From contig CAMFNB010000004.1 of NCBI GenBank assembly GCA_945965275.1, positions 1 to 56,229 on the forward strand: a DNA stretch of 56,229 bases, in the 5' to 3' direction. Positions 29,149-37,792 of the stretch are shown here, piece by piece (the stretch's first letter is position 1; each line of letters starts with the position of its first letter). Position numbers and translations under genes: made by a program. This stretch comes from an uncultured Clostridia bacterium. Its GTDB lineage: Bacteria > Bacillota > Clostridia > UBA1212 > SIG427. The notes below the pieces were generated by a model. That model had not been told where the DNA came from, ran no database searches, and saw nothing but the letters and a program-made list of their open reading frames with translations.

Positions 29149-30264
29149 ATGTTTGAACCGGATTCAACGGTAATAAATAAATTCAGGTACGAAGGTACTT
29201 ATAAGTCCATGGAAAAAAACACCTCCGGACTTATAAACAATACTTTTATTCTTACATTCGAAAAAGATAACGGTGAGGAGATAATGTATTCTCTTCAGCG
29301 TGTAAACACAAAGGTATTCACAAAGCCTTACCAGCTTATGGATAATATCGTCGGAGTTACAAAGCACCTTCGTGATAAAATCATTGCCGCAGGCGGAGAT
29401 CCTGACAGAGAAACTCTTAATTTCATTCCCGCAATCAACGGCAAATACGGTTTTGAAGACAGAGACGGAAGCTTTTGGCGCACTTACAGATATGTTGATA
29501 AAGTAATTGCCCACAACAAAATCGACAGACCGGGGCTTTTCAGAAATGCAGGCGTAGGCTTCGGCCATTTCCAGAATCTTCTTGCAGATTACCCTTCTGT
29601 TGAGTTGTTTGAAACAATTCCCTCTTTTCATAATACCGTAAACAGATATTACAAACTTATGGATGCGGTTCAGAAAAATTTTATGGGACGGGCTGACGAA
29701 GTACGTGAAGAGATTGAATTCTACAAAGCTCATAAAGATTACTGTAAAATCATTCTCGACGGTCTTGCAGACGGTTCTATTCCTCTTCGGGTTACTCACA
29801 ATGACACAAAGCTCAACAATGTTCTTATGGATGCTGAAACAGACAAAGCGGTTTGCGTAATTGACCTGGATACAATCATGCCGGGTTCTGCCCTTTATGA
29901 TTTCGGTGACGCAATTCGTTTCGGTGCAAACTCAGCTACTGAGGACGAGCCGAACCTTGATATCGTTCATTTCGTGCCTGAGAGATTTGAAGAATTCACA
30001 GACGGATTCTTAAGCGAAGTTGCCGGCACTTTTACAGAAGCTGAAATAGGCAATTTGGCAAATGCCGCTATCATTATGACAATGGAATGCGGTATAAGAT
30101 TCCTTACAGACTATCTTGAAGGCGATGTATACTTCCATATTGACAGACCTTCTCACAACTTAGATCGTACACGTACCCAGATCAGAATGATTCAGGAAAT
30201 GGAATCACAGCTTGATTCATTAAATGCAAAAGTAAAGGAAATCGCAGACAAATACAGAGCATGA
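29149..30264 (+). CDS. APH-family sugar kinase, NahK-like
   Basis: This 371-residue protein has the phosphotransferase fold of the choline/aminoglycoside kinase family: catalytic loop THNDTKLNNV (His217, Asp219) and metal-binding VIDLDT (Asp239, Asp241), followed by YDFGDAIRFG. The N-terminal NNTFILTF and LQRVN regions resemble N-acetylhexosamine 1-kinases. That activity would make GlcNAc- or GalNAc-1-phosphate, but the assignment is inference. It heads an overlapping operon with a HAD phosphatase, inorganic pyrophosphatase and MFS transporter. AAAGGGG precedes the ATG. Confidence 0.72.
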   Translation: MFEPDSTVINKFRYEGTYKSMEKNTSGLINNTFILTFEKDNGEEIMYSLQRVNTKVFTKPYQLMDNIVGVTKHLRDKIIAAGGDPDRETLNFIPAINGKYGFEDRDGSFWRTYRYVDKVIAHNKIDRPGLFRNAGVGFGHFQNLLADYPSVELFETIPSFHNTVNRYYKLMDAVQKNFMGRADEVREEIEFYKAHKDYCKIILDGLADGSIPLRVTHNDTKLNNVLMDAETDKAVCVIDLDTIMPGSALYDFGDAIRFGANSATEDEPNLDIVHFVPERFEEFTDGFLSEVAGTFTEAEIGNLANAAIIMTMECGIRFLTDYLEGDVYFHIDRPSHNLDRTRTQIRMIQEMESQLDSLNAKVKEIADKYRA

Positions 30265-30926
30265 GAAAATACGACCTGTACATATTTGATTTTGATTACA
30301 CATTAGGAGATACAACAAAGGCCATAGCAGAGTCAATCAACTATGGCCTTGTTTCGTTGAATCACGAGCCTCAGCCTCTTGAAAAGATAAAACCTACAAT
30401 AGGAATAACACTTCATGATGCATATTTCATTTTAACGGGAGTGCCACCCACGCCTGATGAAGAGAAAAATGCAGATAAGTTCTTCGGCTTTTTCATGGAG
30501 AAAGCCGATACCTGCATGACAGAATCGGCGGAGCTTTATGAATATACCGTTCCCCTGCTCAAAAAGATAAAAGCATCCGGGGCAAAAACAGCCATAGTAA
30601 CAACAAAAGCAAAATATCGGATTGAGGAAATACTCGAAAGATTCGGCATCAGTTTCCTTATCGATGTCATCGTGGGAAGTGACATTGTTAAAAATCCCAA
30701 ACCCCATCCCGAAAGTGTGTATGCAGCTCTTTCCGAAACCGGATTCTCTGCTGAGAACACCGTATATATCGGTGACAGTGTTGTTGATGCAAGGGCAGCC
30801 GCCGCCGGACAGGTTGATTTCATTGGGGTATTAACCGGGACGACAAATCGTGATATACTTGAGAAAGAAAACAACATATACATATTTAATGATTTAGGAG
30901 AATTATATAATGAATATTTGGCATGA
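30261..30926 (+). CDS. HAD-family phosphatase (phosphoglycolate phosphatase-like)
   Basis: This 221-residue HAD hydrolase has the nucleophile motif DFDYTLGDT (Asp10, Asp12), motif II in AIVTTKA, and motifs III/IV in KPHPE and YIGDSVVDARAA. A helical cap lies between about 20 and 90. The substrate is not determined. The start overlaps the kinase stop (ATGA), and its end overlaps the pyrophosphatase start by 17 bp. Confidence 0.88.
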   Translation: MRKYDLYIFDFDYTLGDTTKAIAESINYGLVSLNHEPQPLEKIKPTIGITLHDAYFILTGVPPTPDEEKNADKFFGFFMEKADTCMTESAELYEYTVPLLKKIKASGAKTAIVTTKAKYRIEEILERFGISFLIDVIVGSDIVKNPKPHPESVYAALSETGFSAENTVYIGDSVVDARAAAAGQVDFIGVLTGTTNRDILEKENNIYIFNDLGELYNEYLA

Positions 30927-31440
30927 TATCTCACCTGCAAGAGTTACACCTGAGAGCTTCACTACCTGTATTGAAATTTCAAAAGGAAGCAACATCAAGT
31001 ATGAGCTTGACAAGCAGACAGGCTTCCTCAGATTAGACAGAATCCTCCATACAGCAACACACTATCCGGCAAATTACGGATTTATTCCGATTACTTACGG
31101 CGATGACAATGACCCTTTGGACGTACTGGTTCTTTGTTCAGAGCCTCTTCTTCCGCTAACACTTGTACAATGTTACCCTATCGGTGTTGTAAAAATGATT
31201 GATAACGGTAAAAATGACGAGAAAATACTTGCTATTCCTTTCTCTGATCCGGACTATAATCACTGTCGTAACATGGAAGATCTCCCCAGGCATATCTTTG
31301 ATGAAATTCAGCACTTCTTCTCTGTATACAAACAGCTTGAAGGAAAACAGACTGCCGTTGACACATTAGCTGGTCAGGATGAAGCAATGAGAGTCATCCA
31401 GGATGCAATAGACAATTACAAAGCAAACTTTATCAGATAA
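30910..31440 (+). CDS. ppa: inorganic pyrophosphatase, family I
   Basis: This 176-residue soluble enzyme hydrolyses pyrophosphate. IEISKGSNIKYELDK, HYPANYGFIP and the signature GDDNDPLDVLVL (three metal-binding Asp) are intact. Its place between a HAD phosphatase and an MFS transporter suggests that it pulls a pyrophosphate-releasing sugar-nucleotide reaction forward in the same pathway. Confidence 0.95.
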   Translation: MNIWHDISPARVTPESFTTCIEISKGSNIKYELDKQTGFLRLDRILHTATHYPANYGFIPITYGDDNDPLDVLVLCSEPLLPLTLVQCYPIGVVKMIDNGKNDEKILAIPFSDPDYNHCRNMEDLPRHIFDEIQHFFSVYKQLEGKQTAVDTLAGQDEAMRVIQDAIDNYKANFIR

Positions 31441-31443
31441 ACC

Positions 31444-32643
31444 ATGAGTACTAAAACAAACTATAAACCAGCGGTGCGTTCATGCTATATAGGCTATATT
31501 TGTCAGGCCATTTGCTGTAACTTTCCGCCGCTTTTATTCTTAATATTCAATGACAAATTCGGTATTCCGCTTGAGCAGATTACCCTTCTTATTACAATCA
31601 ATTTTCTTACACAGCTTGCGATTGATTTTTCATCAGTATATTTCGTGGATAAAATCGGAGCACGCATGTGTGCGGTTCTTGCTCACGTTTTTGCAACCGT
31701 GGGTTTCTTGTGTCTCGGAATACTTCCGAAATTATTACCTGCTTCCATGACTTATGCATCACTTGTTATTGCAACAGTATTCTATGCAATGGGCTGCGGC
31801 CTTACTGAGGTTATAATCAGTCCCATTGTTGACGCATGTCCTTCAGACAACAGTGCTGCAATGATGAGTCTTCTTCACTCCTTTTACTGTTGGGGTGTGG
31901 TAGCGGTTGTTTTGTTTTCAACAGTTTTCTTTGTTATTTTCGGTACGGAAAACTGGTGGATACTTGCTCTTCTTTGGGCAATTATTCCTGCGGTCAATGC
32001 TGTGTGTTTTCTCAGAGTTCCTCTTCCGAATCTCGCAGCAGAAGAAAAGCAGTCAGCCGTCGGACTCTTCAAAATGCCGGTTTTCGTAATTATGTTTATC
32101 ATAATGTTTGCAGGCGGAGCTGCCGAACAGGCTATGACTCAGTGGGCATCTGCATATGCAGAATCCGGCCTCGGAGTTTCAAAAACCATTGGTGATCTTA
32201 TGGGTCCCTGCTTCTTTGCAATCCTTATGGGCACTGCCAGAGTATTGTTTGCAAAGTTCGGCAATGAAAAAAATATTTTAAAGAGCATTGTAGGAAGTGC
32301 CGTATTATGCGTAACCGCCTATCTTATTGTAAGCGTGTCACCATGGCCTTTCTTATCACTTGCTGCCTGCGGAATCTGCGGCTTCTCAGTCGGTATATTC
32401 TGGCCCGGAACTTTATCACTTGCATCAAAAACACTTCCGGGTGTGGGTACTGCAATGTTTTCTCTCCTTGCATTAGCAGGAGATTTGGGCTGCACATCAG
32501 GACCGTCGGCAGTCGGCTACATCTCCGGAATATTCAATGATAACTTAAAAACAGGCCTCCTGTTCGGAGCCCTGTTCCCTGTAACCATATTGATTTTCGT
32601 TTTTCTTCTCAAAAGAAAAACGTCAAGAAGCATCGGCAACTAA
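31444..32643 (+). CDS. MFS transporter
   Basis: This 399-residue integral membrane protein has about twelve helices in two six-helix halves and a cytoplasmic charged loop in the middle (about 195-205). It belongs to the major facilitator superfamily. It starts 3 bp after the pyrophosphatase stop, as last gene of the operon, and is a candidate importer of the sugar phosphorylated by the first gene. The C-terminus overlaps a convergent broken lipoprotein gene by 21 bp. Confidence 0.88.
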   Translation: MSTKTNYKPAVRSCYIGYICQAICCNFPPLLFLIFNDKFGIPLEQITLLITINFLTQLAIDFSSVYFVDKIGARMCAVLAHVFATVGFLCLGILPKLLPASMTYASLVIATVFYAMGCGLTEVIISPIVDACPSDNSAAMMSLLHSFYCWGVVAVVLFSTVFFVIFGTENWWILALLWAIIPAVNAVCFLRVPLPNLAAEEKQSAVGLFKMPVFVIMFIIMFAGGAAEQAMTQWASAYAESGLGVSKTIGDLMGPCFFAILMGTARVLFAKFGNEKNILKSIVGSAVLCVTAYLIVSVSPWPFLSLAACGICGFSVGIFWPGTLSLASKTLPGVGTAMFSLLALAGDLGCTSGPSAVGYISGIFNDNLKTGLLFGALFPVTILIFVFLLKRKTSRSIGN

Positions 32644-33133
32644 GTACTCGGACTTAACATACCTGTATAATATTTCCCATACTTCATTGAAATCTTTTTG
32701 ACCGTCTCTTGGCATTTGTTCAGAGGATACTGTCATATATTCTCCTCCGTAGCGGAATTTACAAATCATAATCATTCCTTCAATGGGATCATTATCGTCA
32801 TTGTCATTCCACCATGTCATTTCCTTCAAGAACTGATTTGGCGTCATCAACGGCCGTAAGAGAAACAAGATAAACAAGATGTACGGTTTCCGAATCGCCG
32901 TCAGCTTGTGTAAAGACATCCATTTGTGCCTGTTTGTCACTGTATGTGCTTAATGTTATTTCTTCGAATCCTCTGTCAATTTCAGTTCCCGTGATTTTCT
33001 TGAAAAAATCCACCAGCAATTGCGGTTCTTCGGAAACTTCATAGTGAAGATATTCTTTTCTTCCACAGCCGAAAAGTGAAAGCAGCATAAGGAGTATAAG
33101 CAGATATATTGATGATTGTTTGAGTGTTTTCAT
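32623..33133 (-). pseudogene. frameshifted lipoprotein gene
   Basis: The N-terminal part (frame ending at 32804) starts MKTLKQSSIYLLILLMLL with lipobox LFGC and reads on sensibly to KSVLEGNDMVE before a TGA. A different frame continues sensibly from WNDNDDNDPIEGMIM to a stop at 32623. The two meet at about 32805-32820, where a one-base shift restores a single protein of about 168 residues. It may be a pseudogene, a sequencing error or a programmed shift; no slippery heptamer is obvious. Function is unknown. Confidence 0.6.
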
Positions 33134-33281
33134 TTGTTTTTACCGTGTGTTTATTTCAGTTTCATTATATACGGGTCTGAAACTCGTCAAGAACGGCATT
33201 GACAATCTTTTTGTTTATATTAAAATTCAATATATAAATCCTTTTCTCTATCGGCAAATAAGAGTAAACGGAGAAACGTAA

Positions 33282-34034
33282 ATGAATAAAACCGAATATG
33301 AAGTTTTGGAGTTATGGAGGCACTGTCACCTTTTTATCAAGGCATATGAAGATAAACTGTGTGAATATCCTCCTGAGAATCTCATTGTAAATCGCAGAGG
33401 TGAAAGAAACGACTACTATTTGTCTTTTACCGCTGACGGTTCCAGGAAAAGGCAGTACCTTGCCTTGTCAGAAAACAAGGACTTAATACGCATGTTAAAG
33501 CTCAAGTCCGAATTCATTTCATCAAACAAAAAGGAATATATTGTTTCAAAAGACACTATTCAAAAACTGAAATCAGCAGTTAAAAACATACTTAAGTCCG
33601 TAAGCATTGAAAAGAGACCTCACATTTACCATCAAAGTGAAAATCCATTTCAAAGGAGCAATTTAACAATTCCCACCAAAGGCGGCGAAATGGTGCGTTC
33701 AAAATCAGAAGCTTTAATTGCAGACACTCTTTTTGACTTAGGAATTGAGTATCAATACGAGAAGGGGCTGGACATCAAACCCTGGACTATTTATCCGGAT
33801 TTTTGGGTTATCAATCCGCTTAACAATCGTCTTGTATTTCTTGAGCATTTGGGTAATATGCAGTCAAAGAAATATTTTGCCAACTGGGAAGACCGTCTTG
33901 ATAATTACAGGAAGTACAACTATGAAGAAGGCCGTGATTTGATTACCACTATCGAGGAAGAGTATTCCAACATAGTACCAATCATTAAGGATAATTTTAC
34001 TTTGGAGCGTTACACGAAGTTCCCGGAATCCTGA
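33282..34034 (+). CDS. unknown protein with PD-(D/E)XK nuclease-like motifs
   Basis: This 250-residue protein has an N-terminal helical region (about 1-110) and a C-terminal domain with RSKSEALIADTL (Glu143), IYPDFWV (Asp173) and VFLEHLGN (Glu188). The spacing and strand pattern recall restriction-endonuclease-like folds in which the usual ExK lysine is replaced. No family name is assigned. The stop codon TGA forms the first base of a hairpin series. It stands in a small accessory patch and may be a nuclease of a mobile or defence origin; this is inference. Confidence 0.55.
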   Translation: MNKTEYEVLELWRHCHLFIKAYEDKLCEYPPENLIVNRRGERNDYYLSFTADGSRKRQYLALSENKDLIRMLKLKSEFISSNKKEYIVSKDTIQKLKSAVKNILKSVSIEKRPHIYHQSENPFQRSNLTIPTKGGEMVRSKSEALIADTLFDLGIEYQYEKGLDIKPWTIYPDFWVINPLNNRLVFLEHLGNMQSKKYFANWEDRLDNYRKYNYEEGRDLITTIEEEYSNIVPIIKDNFTLERYTKFPES

Positions 34035-34173
34035 TTACTACTATTTTCAGTATTTCATAAAATAGTAGTAATATTGCCCATAAAACTACTACTTTTTTCT
34101 GATAATCAAGAAATAGTAGTAGTTTTTGGCCTGTTTTTACTACTTTTTACCGAAAATCAAAAAATCGTAGTAA
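34034..34173. repeat. array of three related hairpins with TACTAC-type stems
   Basis: Hairpin 1 has perfect 14-bp arms, ATTACTACTATTTT (34034-34047) and AAAATAGTAGTAAT (34059-34072). Hairpin 2 pairs 34082-34097 with 34111-34126 with one mismatch. Hairpin 3 pairs 34137-34148 with 34162-34173 with two mismatches. Spacing is about 50 bp per unit, and loops 2 and 3 share GAtAATCAA/GAAAATCAA. Only T-rich stretches, not classic terminator tails, follow. Confidence 0.85.
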
Positions 34174-34192
34174 TGCAATAGTGCGCTGTTCG

Positions 34193-34221
34193 TTGCTGTC
34201 TCCCTCATATTATTGTATAAT
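34193..34221 (+). promoter_or_regulatory. promoter of the glycosyltransferase pair
   Basis: TTGCTG (34193-34198), a 17-bp spacer and TATAAT (34216-34221) precede the ATG at 34243 by 21 bp. Confidence 0.6.
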
Positions 34222-34242
34222 ATTCACATCTATGGAGGTTGT

Positions 34243-35610
34243 ATGCCAAAGCATATCGGAAGAAAAACAAAATCAGTAAAGCAGGATGTTATAGTTCCCA
34301 TTATTGCAACTATACTTTTTTTTGCGTTGCTTTGTTCATTGTATGCAATCAGCGGAAAAACAGAGCTTATCGGATCACATTGTTCATATGACAGTTACAC
34401 CTATCAGGCAATGTCATGGCGTGAAGGAAGAACCGATGTTGACTATGCTCCCCACCTCGAACTTGCCATAGTAAATGAGGAATACGAGGCAAATCACGAC
34501 TTTGACGATGAGGAATCGTATATAGAAGTTTTCGGCGGCATCAACGCACCGATTCAGGACCTTCCGGGAAACAAATATTATGTAAGCTTCCCGCCGTTCC
34601 CGTCAGTCCCGATGTTCATAATCAGTTTTTTTACCGGTGCTGATACACCCAGTTATTTAATCAGCATTCTTTGTCTTACAATATCTTTTCTTTACTGCAT
34701 CCTCATATGCAGAAGATTCTATTTAAAAGATATCGTATCTGTTTGCGGTGCTGCATTCGTGTGTCTTGCGTCATCAGAACTGTTCCTTGCAGTAAACAAC
34801 AATGCAGGCGGTGTTTGGTTTCTCGCACAGACCATGTCACTCATGCTGACATCCATGGCTTTTTACTGTATTTTAGGCAACAGACATGCAGAGCACTATT
34901 GGGCCTTCGCCCTTCTTGCATGTGCAGTGGGTTGCAGGCCTTTCCAGATACTGTATTTCTTCCCGTTCCTGTATATTGTTCTTTTCAGAAAAAAAGAAAA
35001 AATTCTTCAGGCGGTAAAATACTGCATTGCACCCGCAATCATCGGCGGACTTTATATGATATATAACTACATCAGATTCGGAAGCCCGCTTGAATTCGGA
35101 CACAACTATCTGCCTGAGTTCAGAAGAGTTCCTGACGGACAGTTCGGCCTGTCTTATGTAAAAGAAAATCTTTATACAGGCCTTTTGAAAATGCCTTTTT
35201 ACAGAGATGATGCAGGTTCTGTTCAGATTAACCAGTGGGGCTTTGCTTTTTGGATCGGAAGCATACTATTCCTTCTTATGGTAATATGTCTGGTATACAG
35301 ACTGCTTAACAGAAGCGGCAGAACAAAAGGAGACGGCCTTGCCATAGCAGGACTTACACTTTGCATCCTTGTTCACCTCTTCTGCTTTACAATGCACAAA
35401 ACCTACGGCGGCTGGCAGTACGGAGGAAGATATTTTGCTGACGCACTTCCCGCAGTACTCACGCTTTGCTGCTTATGTATGAGGCCGTATCTTAACAACA
35501 GTTATGTCAGAGAAAAGCAAACAAGACGTTCGTTCTACGTGATTTCTTCTCTGCTTCTGGCTTTCGGAACATGGATTAACATATACGGCGTACTTAAAAT
35601 GTTTTATTAA
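34243..35610 (+). CDS. multi-pass membrane protein, probable GT-C-type glycosyltransferase
   Basis: This 455-residue polytopic protein has an N-terminal membrane helix, an extracytoplasmic loop rich in Asp/Glu (about 40-115) and about nine further helices. An acidic first loop followed by many helices is the layout of lipid-linked-sugar-dependent GT-C enzymes, but no family motif is decisive. The ATG at 34243 with GGAGG at 34234-34238 is preferred to one 30 bases earlier. It lies 16 bp before a GT2 polyprenyl-phosphate glycosyltransferase gene, which would supply its donor. Confidence 0.6.
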   Translation: MPKHIGRKTKSVKQDVIVPIIATILFFALLCSLYAISGKTELIGSHCSYDSYTYQAMSWREGRTDVDYAPHLELAIVNEEYEANHDFDDEESYIEVFGGINAPIQDLPGNKYYVSFPPFPSVPMFIISFFTGADTPSYLISILCLTISFLYCILICRRFYLKDIVSVCGAAFVCLASSELFLAVNNNAGGVWFLAQTMSLMLTSMAFYCILGNRHAEHYWAFALLACAVGCRPFQILYFFPFLYIVLFRKKEKILQAVKYCIAPAIIGGLYMIYNYIRFGSPLEFGHNYLPEFRRVPDGQFGLSYVKENLYTGLLKMPFYRDDAGSVQINQWGFAFWIGSILFLLMVICLVYRLLNRSGRTKGDGLAIAGLTLCILVHLFCFTMHKTYGGWQYGGRYFADALPAVLTLCCLCMRPYLNNSYVREKQTRRSFYVISSLLLAFGTWINIYGVLKMFY

Positions 35611-35626
35611 TTACAGGAGATAAATT

Positions 35627-36580
35627 ATGGAAAAGATTTCAATCATCGTGCCCTGTTACAAGGAAGAGGCTGCCCTCCCGTACTTTTGGGAAGAATCAAG
35701 CAAAGTAACAAACGACATGAAAGTAAAATATCCTGAGCTTTCCTTCGAATACATTTTCGTTGATGACGGTTCGACTGACGGAACTTTAAAAGTTTTAAAA
35801 GAACTTGCAGCTGCAAGTCCTGAGGTTAAATATGTTTCATTTTCAAGAAACTTCGGCAAAGAAGCCGCTATTTATGCAGGCCTTGAAAAATCCACGGGGG
35901 ACTATGTTGCAATGATGGATGCAGACCTTCAGGATCCGCCGTCACTTTTACCCAAAATGTATGAGTGTGTTAAGTCAGGAGAATATGACTGTGCCGCCAC
36001 AAGAAGAGTTGACCGTAAGGGTGAACCTCCGATCAGATCATTCTTTGCAAGACAGTTTTACAAGATAATGAGAAAAATAAGCAAGGCTGACATAGTTGAC
36101 GGAGCAAGAGATTTCAGACTCATGACAAGACAGATGGTTGATGCCATCCTCTCCATGAGCGAATACAACAGATTTTCAAAAGGCATATTCGGCTGGGTCG
36201 GATTCAAAACTAAATGGCTTGAATTCGAAAACAGAGAAAGAATCAGCGGAGAAACAAAGTGGTCATTCTGGAAGCTTCTCTTCTACTCCATTGACGGTAT
36301 CGTAGCATTCTCCACGGCGCCCCTTGCCATAGCATCTGTTATGGGTCTTATTTTCTGCCTTATGGCATTTATCGGAATTATAGTTACGATAATAAGAGCA
36401 CTTGTAAGTCCGGCATCTTCTGCTTTCGGCTGGCCTTCAATGATTTGCGTAATCCTTTTGGTGGGCGGAATACTGATGTTCTGCATAGGAATACTCGGAC
36501 AGTATCTTGCAAAGACCTATCTTGAAGTAAAGCGCAGACCGATATATATCGTTAAAGAAGAAAACGAAATTAAGGAATAA
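35627..36580 (+). CDS. GT2-family polyprenyl-phosphate glycosyltransferase (GtrB/DPM1-like)
   Basis: This 317-residue protein has an N-terminal GT-A domain (VPCYKEEAALPYF, VDDGSTDGT, SFSRNFGKEAA, MDADLQDPP) and two C-terminal membrane helices (about 228-255 and 270-300). It matches enzymes that transfer a sugar from its nucleotide to undecaprenyl phosphate. Together with the upstream membrane protein it forms a surface-glycosylation pair. No GtrA-type flippase is adjacent. The end overlaps the convergent mnmA by 11 bp. Confidence 0.9.
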   Translation: MEKISIIVPCYKEEAALPYFWEESSKVTNDMKVKYPELSFEYIFVDDGSTDGTLKVLKELAAASPEVKYVSFSRNFGKEAAIYAGLEKSTGDYVAMMDADLQDPPSLLPKMYECVKSGEYDCAATRRVDRKGEPPIRSFFARQFYKIMRKISKADIVDGARDFRLMTRQMVDAILSMSEYNRFSKGIFGWVGFKTKWLEFENRERISGETKWSFWKLLFYSIDGIVAFSTAPLAIASVMGLIFCLMAFIGIIVTIIRALVSPASSAFGWPSMICVILLVGGILMFCIGILGQYLAKTYLEVKRRPIYIVKEENEIKE

Positions 36581-37634
36581 TGGTTCCTCCGCCTAAAACA
36601 GTGTCTCCGTCATAGAGAACGGCAGCCTGTCCCGGAGTAATTGCACGTTGTGGTGTGTCAAAGGTGATATGAACAATATCACCTTTTATTTTTACGGTTG
36701 CAGGCTGTTCGGGATGACGGTAACGAATCTTTGCATTGCATCTGAATTCGCCTTCCGGCGCCTCACCTGATATCCAGTTAAAGTCCTTTACTTTAACATC
36801 AACCGTAAAAAGCTCACTGTTTGATCCCAGTACCACTGTGTTGCTTACCGGATCTATTTTGCATACATAAAGCGGCTCGGGTGCAGAAATACCCATGCCC
36901 TTACGCTGACCGATTGTGTAATGAATAATGCCTTTGTGTCTTCCCAAAACCTTTCCGTCAGTGTTGACAAAATCCCCGGGCTCAGGAGTTTTTCCCGAGT
37001 GCATTTCGACTATCTTCGCATAGTCACCGTCAGGAACAAAGCAGATATCCTGGCTGTCGGGCTTGTCCGCATTTATGAAGCTGTTTTCATCTGCGATTTT
37101 ACGAACTTCTGTTTTACGAAGGTCGCCTAAAGGAAACTGAGTGTGTGCAAGCTGTTCCTGTGTCATGGAATAAAGCACATAGCTCTGATCCTTTGTATCA
37201 TCAAGGGCCTTCCTTAGAACAAACTTGTCCCCCTGCTTTTCGATTCTTGCGTAGTGGCCTGTAACCACATATTCGCAGTCAAGTATTTCAGCTCTTTCAA
37301 AAAGCTTGTCAAATTTCATGTATTTGTTGCAGTCAATGCAGGGATTCGGAGTTATACCTTCTTCATAGCATCTCACAAATTTATCAATTACTTTTTCTTT
37401 GAAGCCTTCTTTAAAATTAAATACATAGTATTCCATACCGAGCTTGTATGCCACATTGCGGGCATCTGAAATGTCATCAAGAGAACAGCACGTATGACCA
37501 CGCTCAATTCCTGCGTCGTCATTGTCATAGAGCTTCATCGTACAGCCGATGCACTCATATCCCCTGTCTGTCATTATCTTCGCGGCAATTGATGAATCCA
37601 CGCCGCCGCTCATTGCAATTAAAGCCTTTGCCAT
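36570..37634 (-). CDS. mnmA: tRNA-specific 2-thiouridylase MnmA
   Basis: This 354-residue enzyme adds sulfur at U34 of Lys, Glu and Gln tRNAs. The ATP PP-loop SGGVDSS (9-15), TPNPCIDCNKYMKF with the first catalytic cysteine, and PDSQDICFVPDGDY with the second are present. The ATG at 37632-37634 gives the canonical MAKALIAMSGGVDS start, preceded by AGGGAG; a longer in-frame start 42 bases upstream is unlikely. Cytoplasmic and complete. Confidence 0.95.
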   Translation of the reverse strand: MAKALIAMSGGVDSSIAAKIMTDRGYECIGCTMKLYDNDDAGIERGHTCCSLDDISDARNVAYKLGMEYYVFNFKEGFKEKVIDKFVRCYEEGITPNPCIDCNKYMKFDKLFERAEILDCEYVVTGHYARIEKQGDKFVLRKALDDTKDQSYVLYSMTQEQLAHTQFPLGDLRKTEVRKIADENSFINADKPDSQDICFVPDGDYAKIVEMHSGKTPEPGDFVNTDGKVLGRHKGIIHYTIGQRKGMGISAPEPLYVCKIDPVSNTVVLGSNSELFTVDVKVKDFNWISGEAPEGEFRCNAKIRYRHPEQPATVKIKGDIVHITFDTPQRAITPGQAAVLYDGDTVLGGGTIIP

Positions 37635-37689
37635 AACATACTCCCTGTGTTTTGATACCCGCTTATTATATATCATTTCATGCTAAAAG

Positions 37690-37718
37690 AAAAACCGAAC
37701 AAATGCTGTTCGGCTTTT
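37690..37718 (-). terminator. terminator after the YdbC/PC4-like gene
   Basis: Stem CCGAACA (37695-37701)/TGTTCGG (37707-37713) with a T-rich tail on the minus strand. It separates this gene from mnmA. Confidence 0.8.
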
Positions 37719-37792
37719 CACTGTTAGTTCGACATTTTGAAAGTATTTTGAATTTTCCGTGCTTAAGTTATAACGCCTAAGCGTGCGTTTTG

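Noticed and set aside
34034-34173. Type III toxin-antitoxin RNA repeats
   Set aside because: Those repeats lie directly upstream of a toxin gene and are direct repeats; here the units are hairpins placed after a gene and before membrane protein genes.
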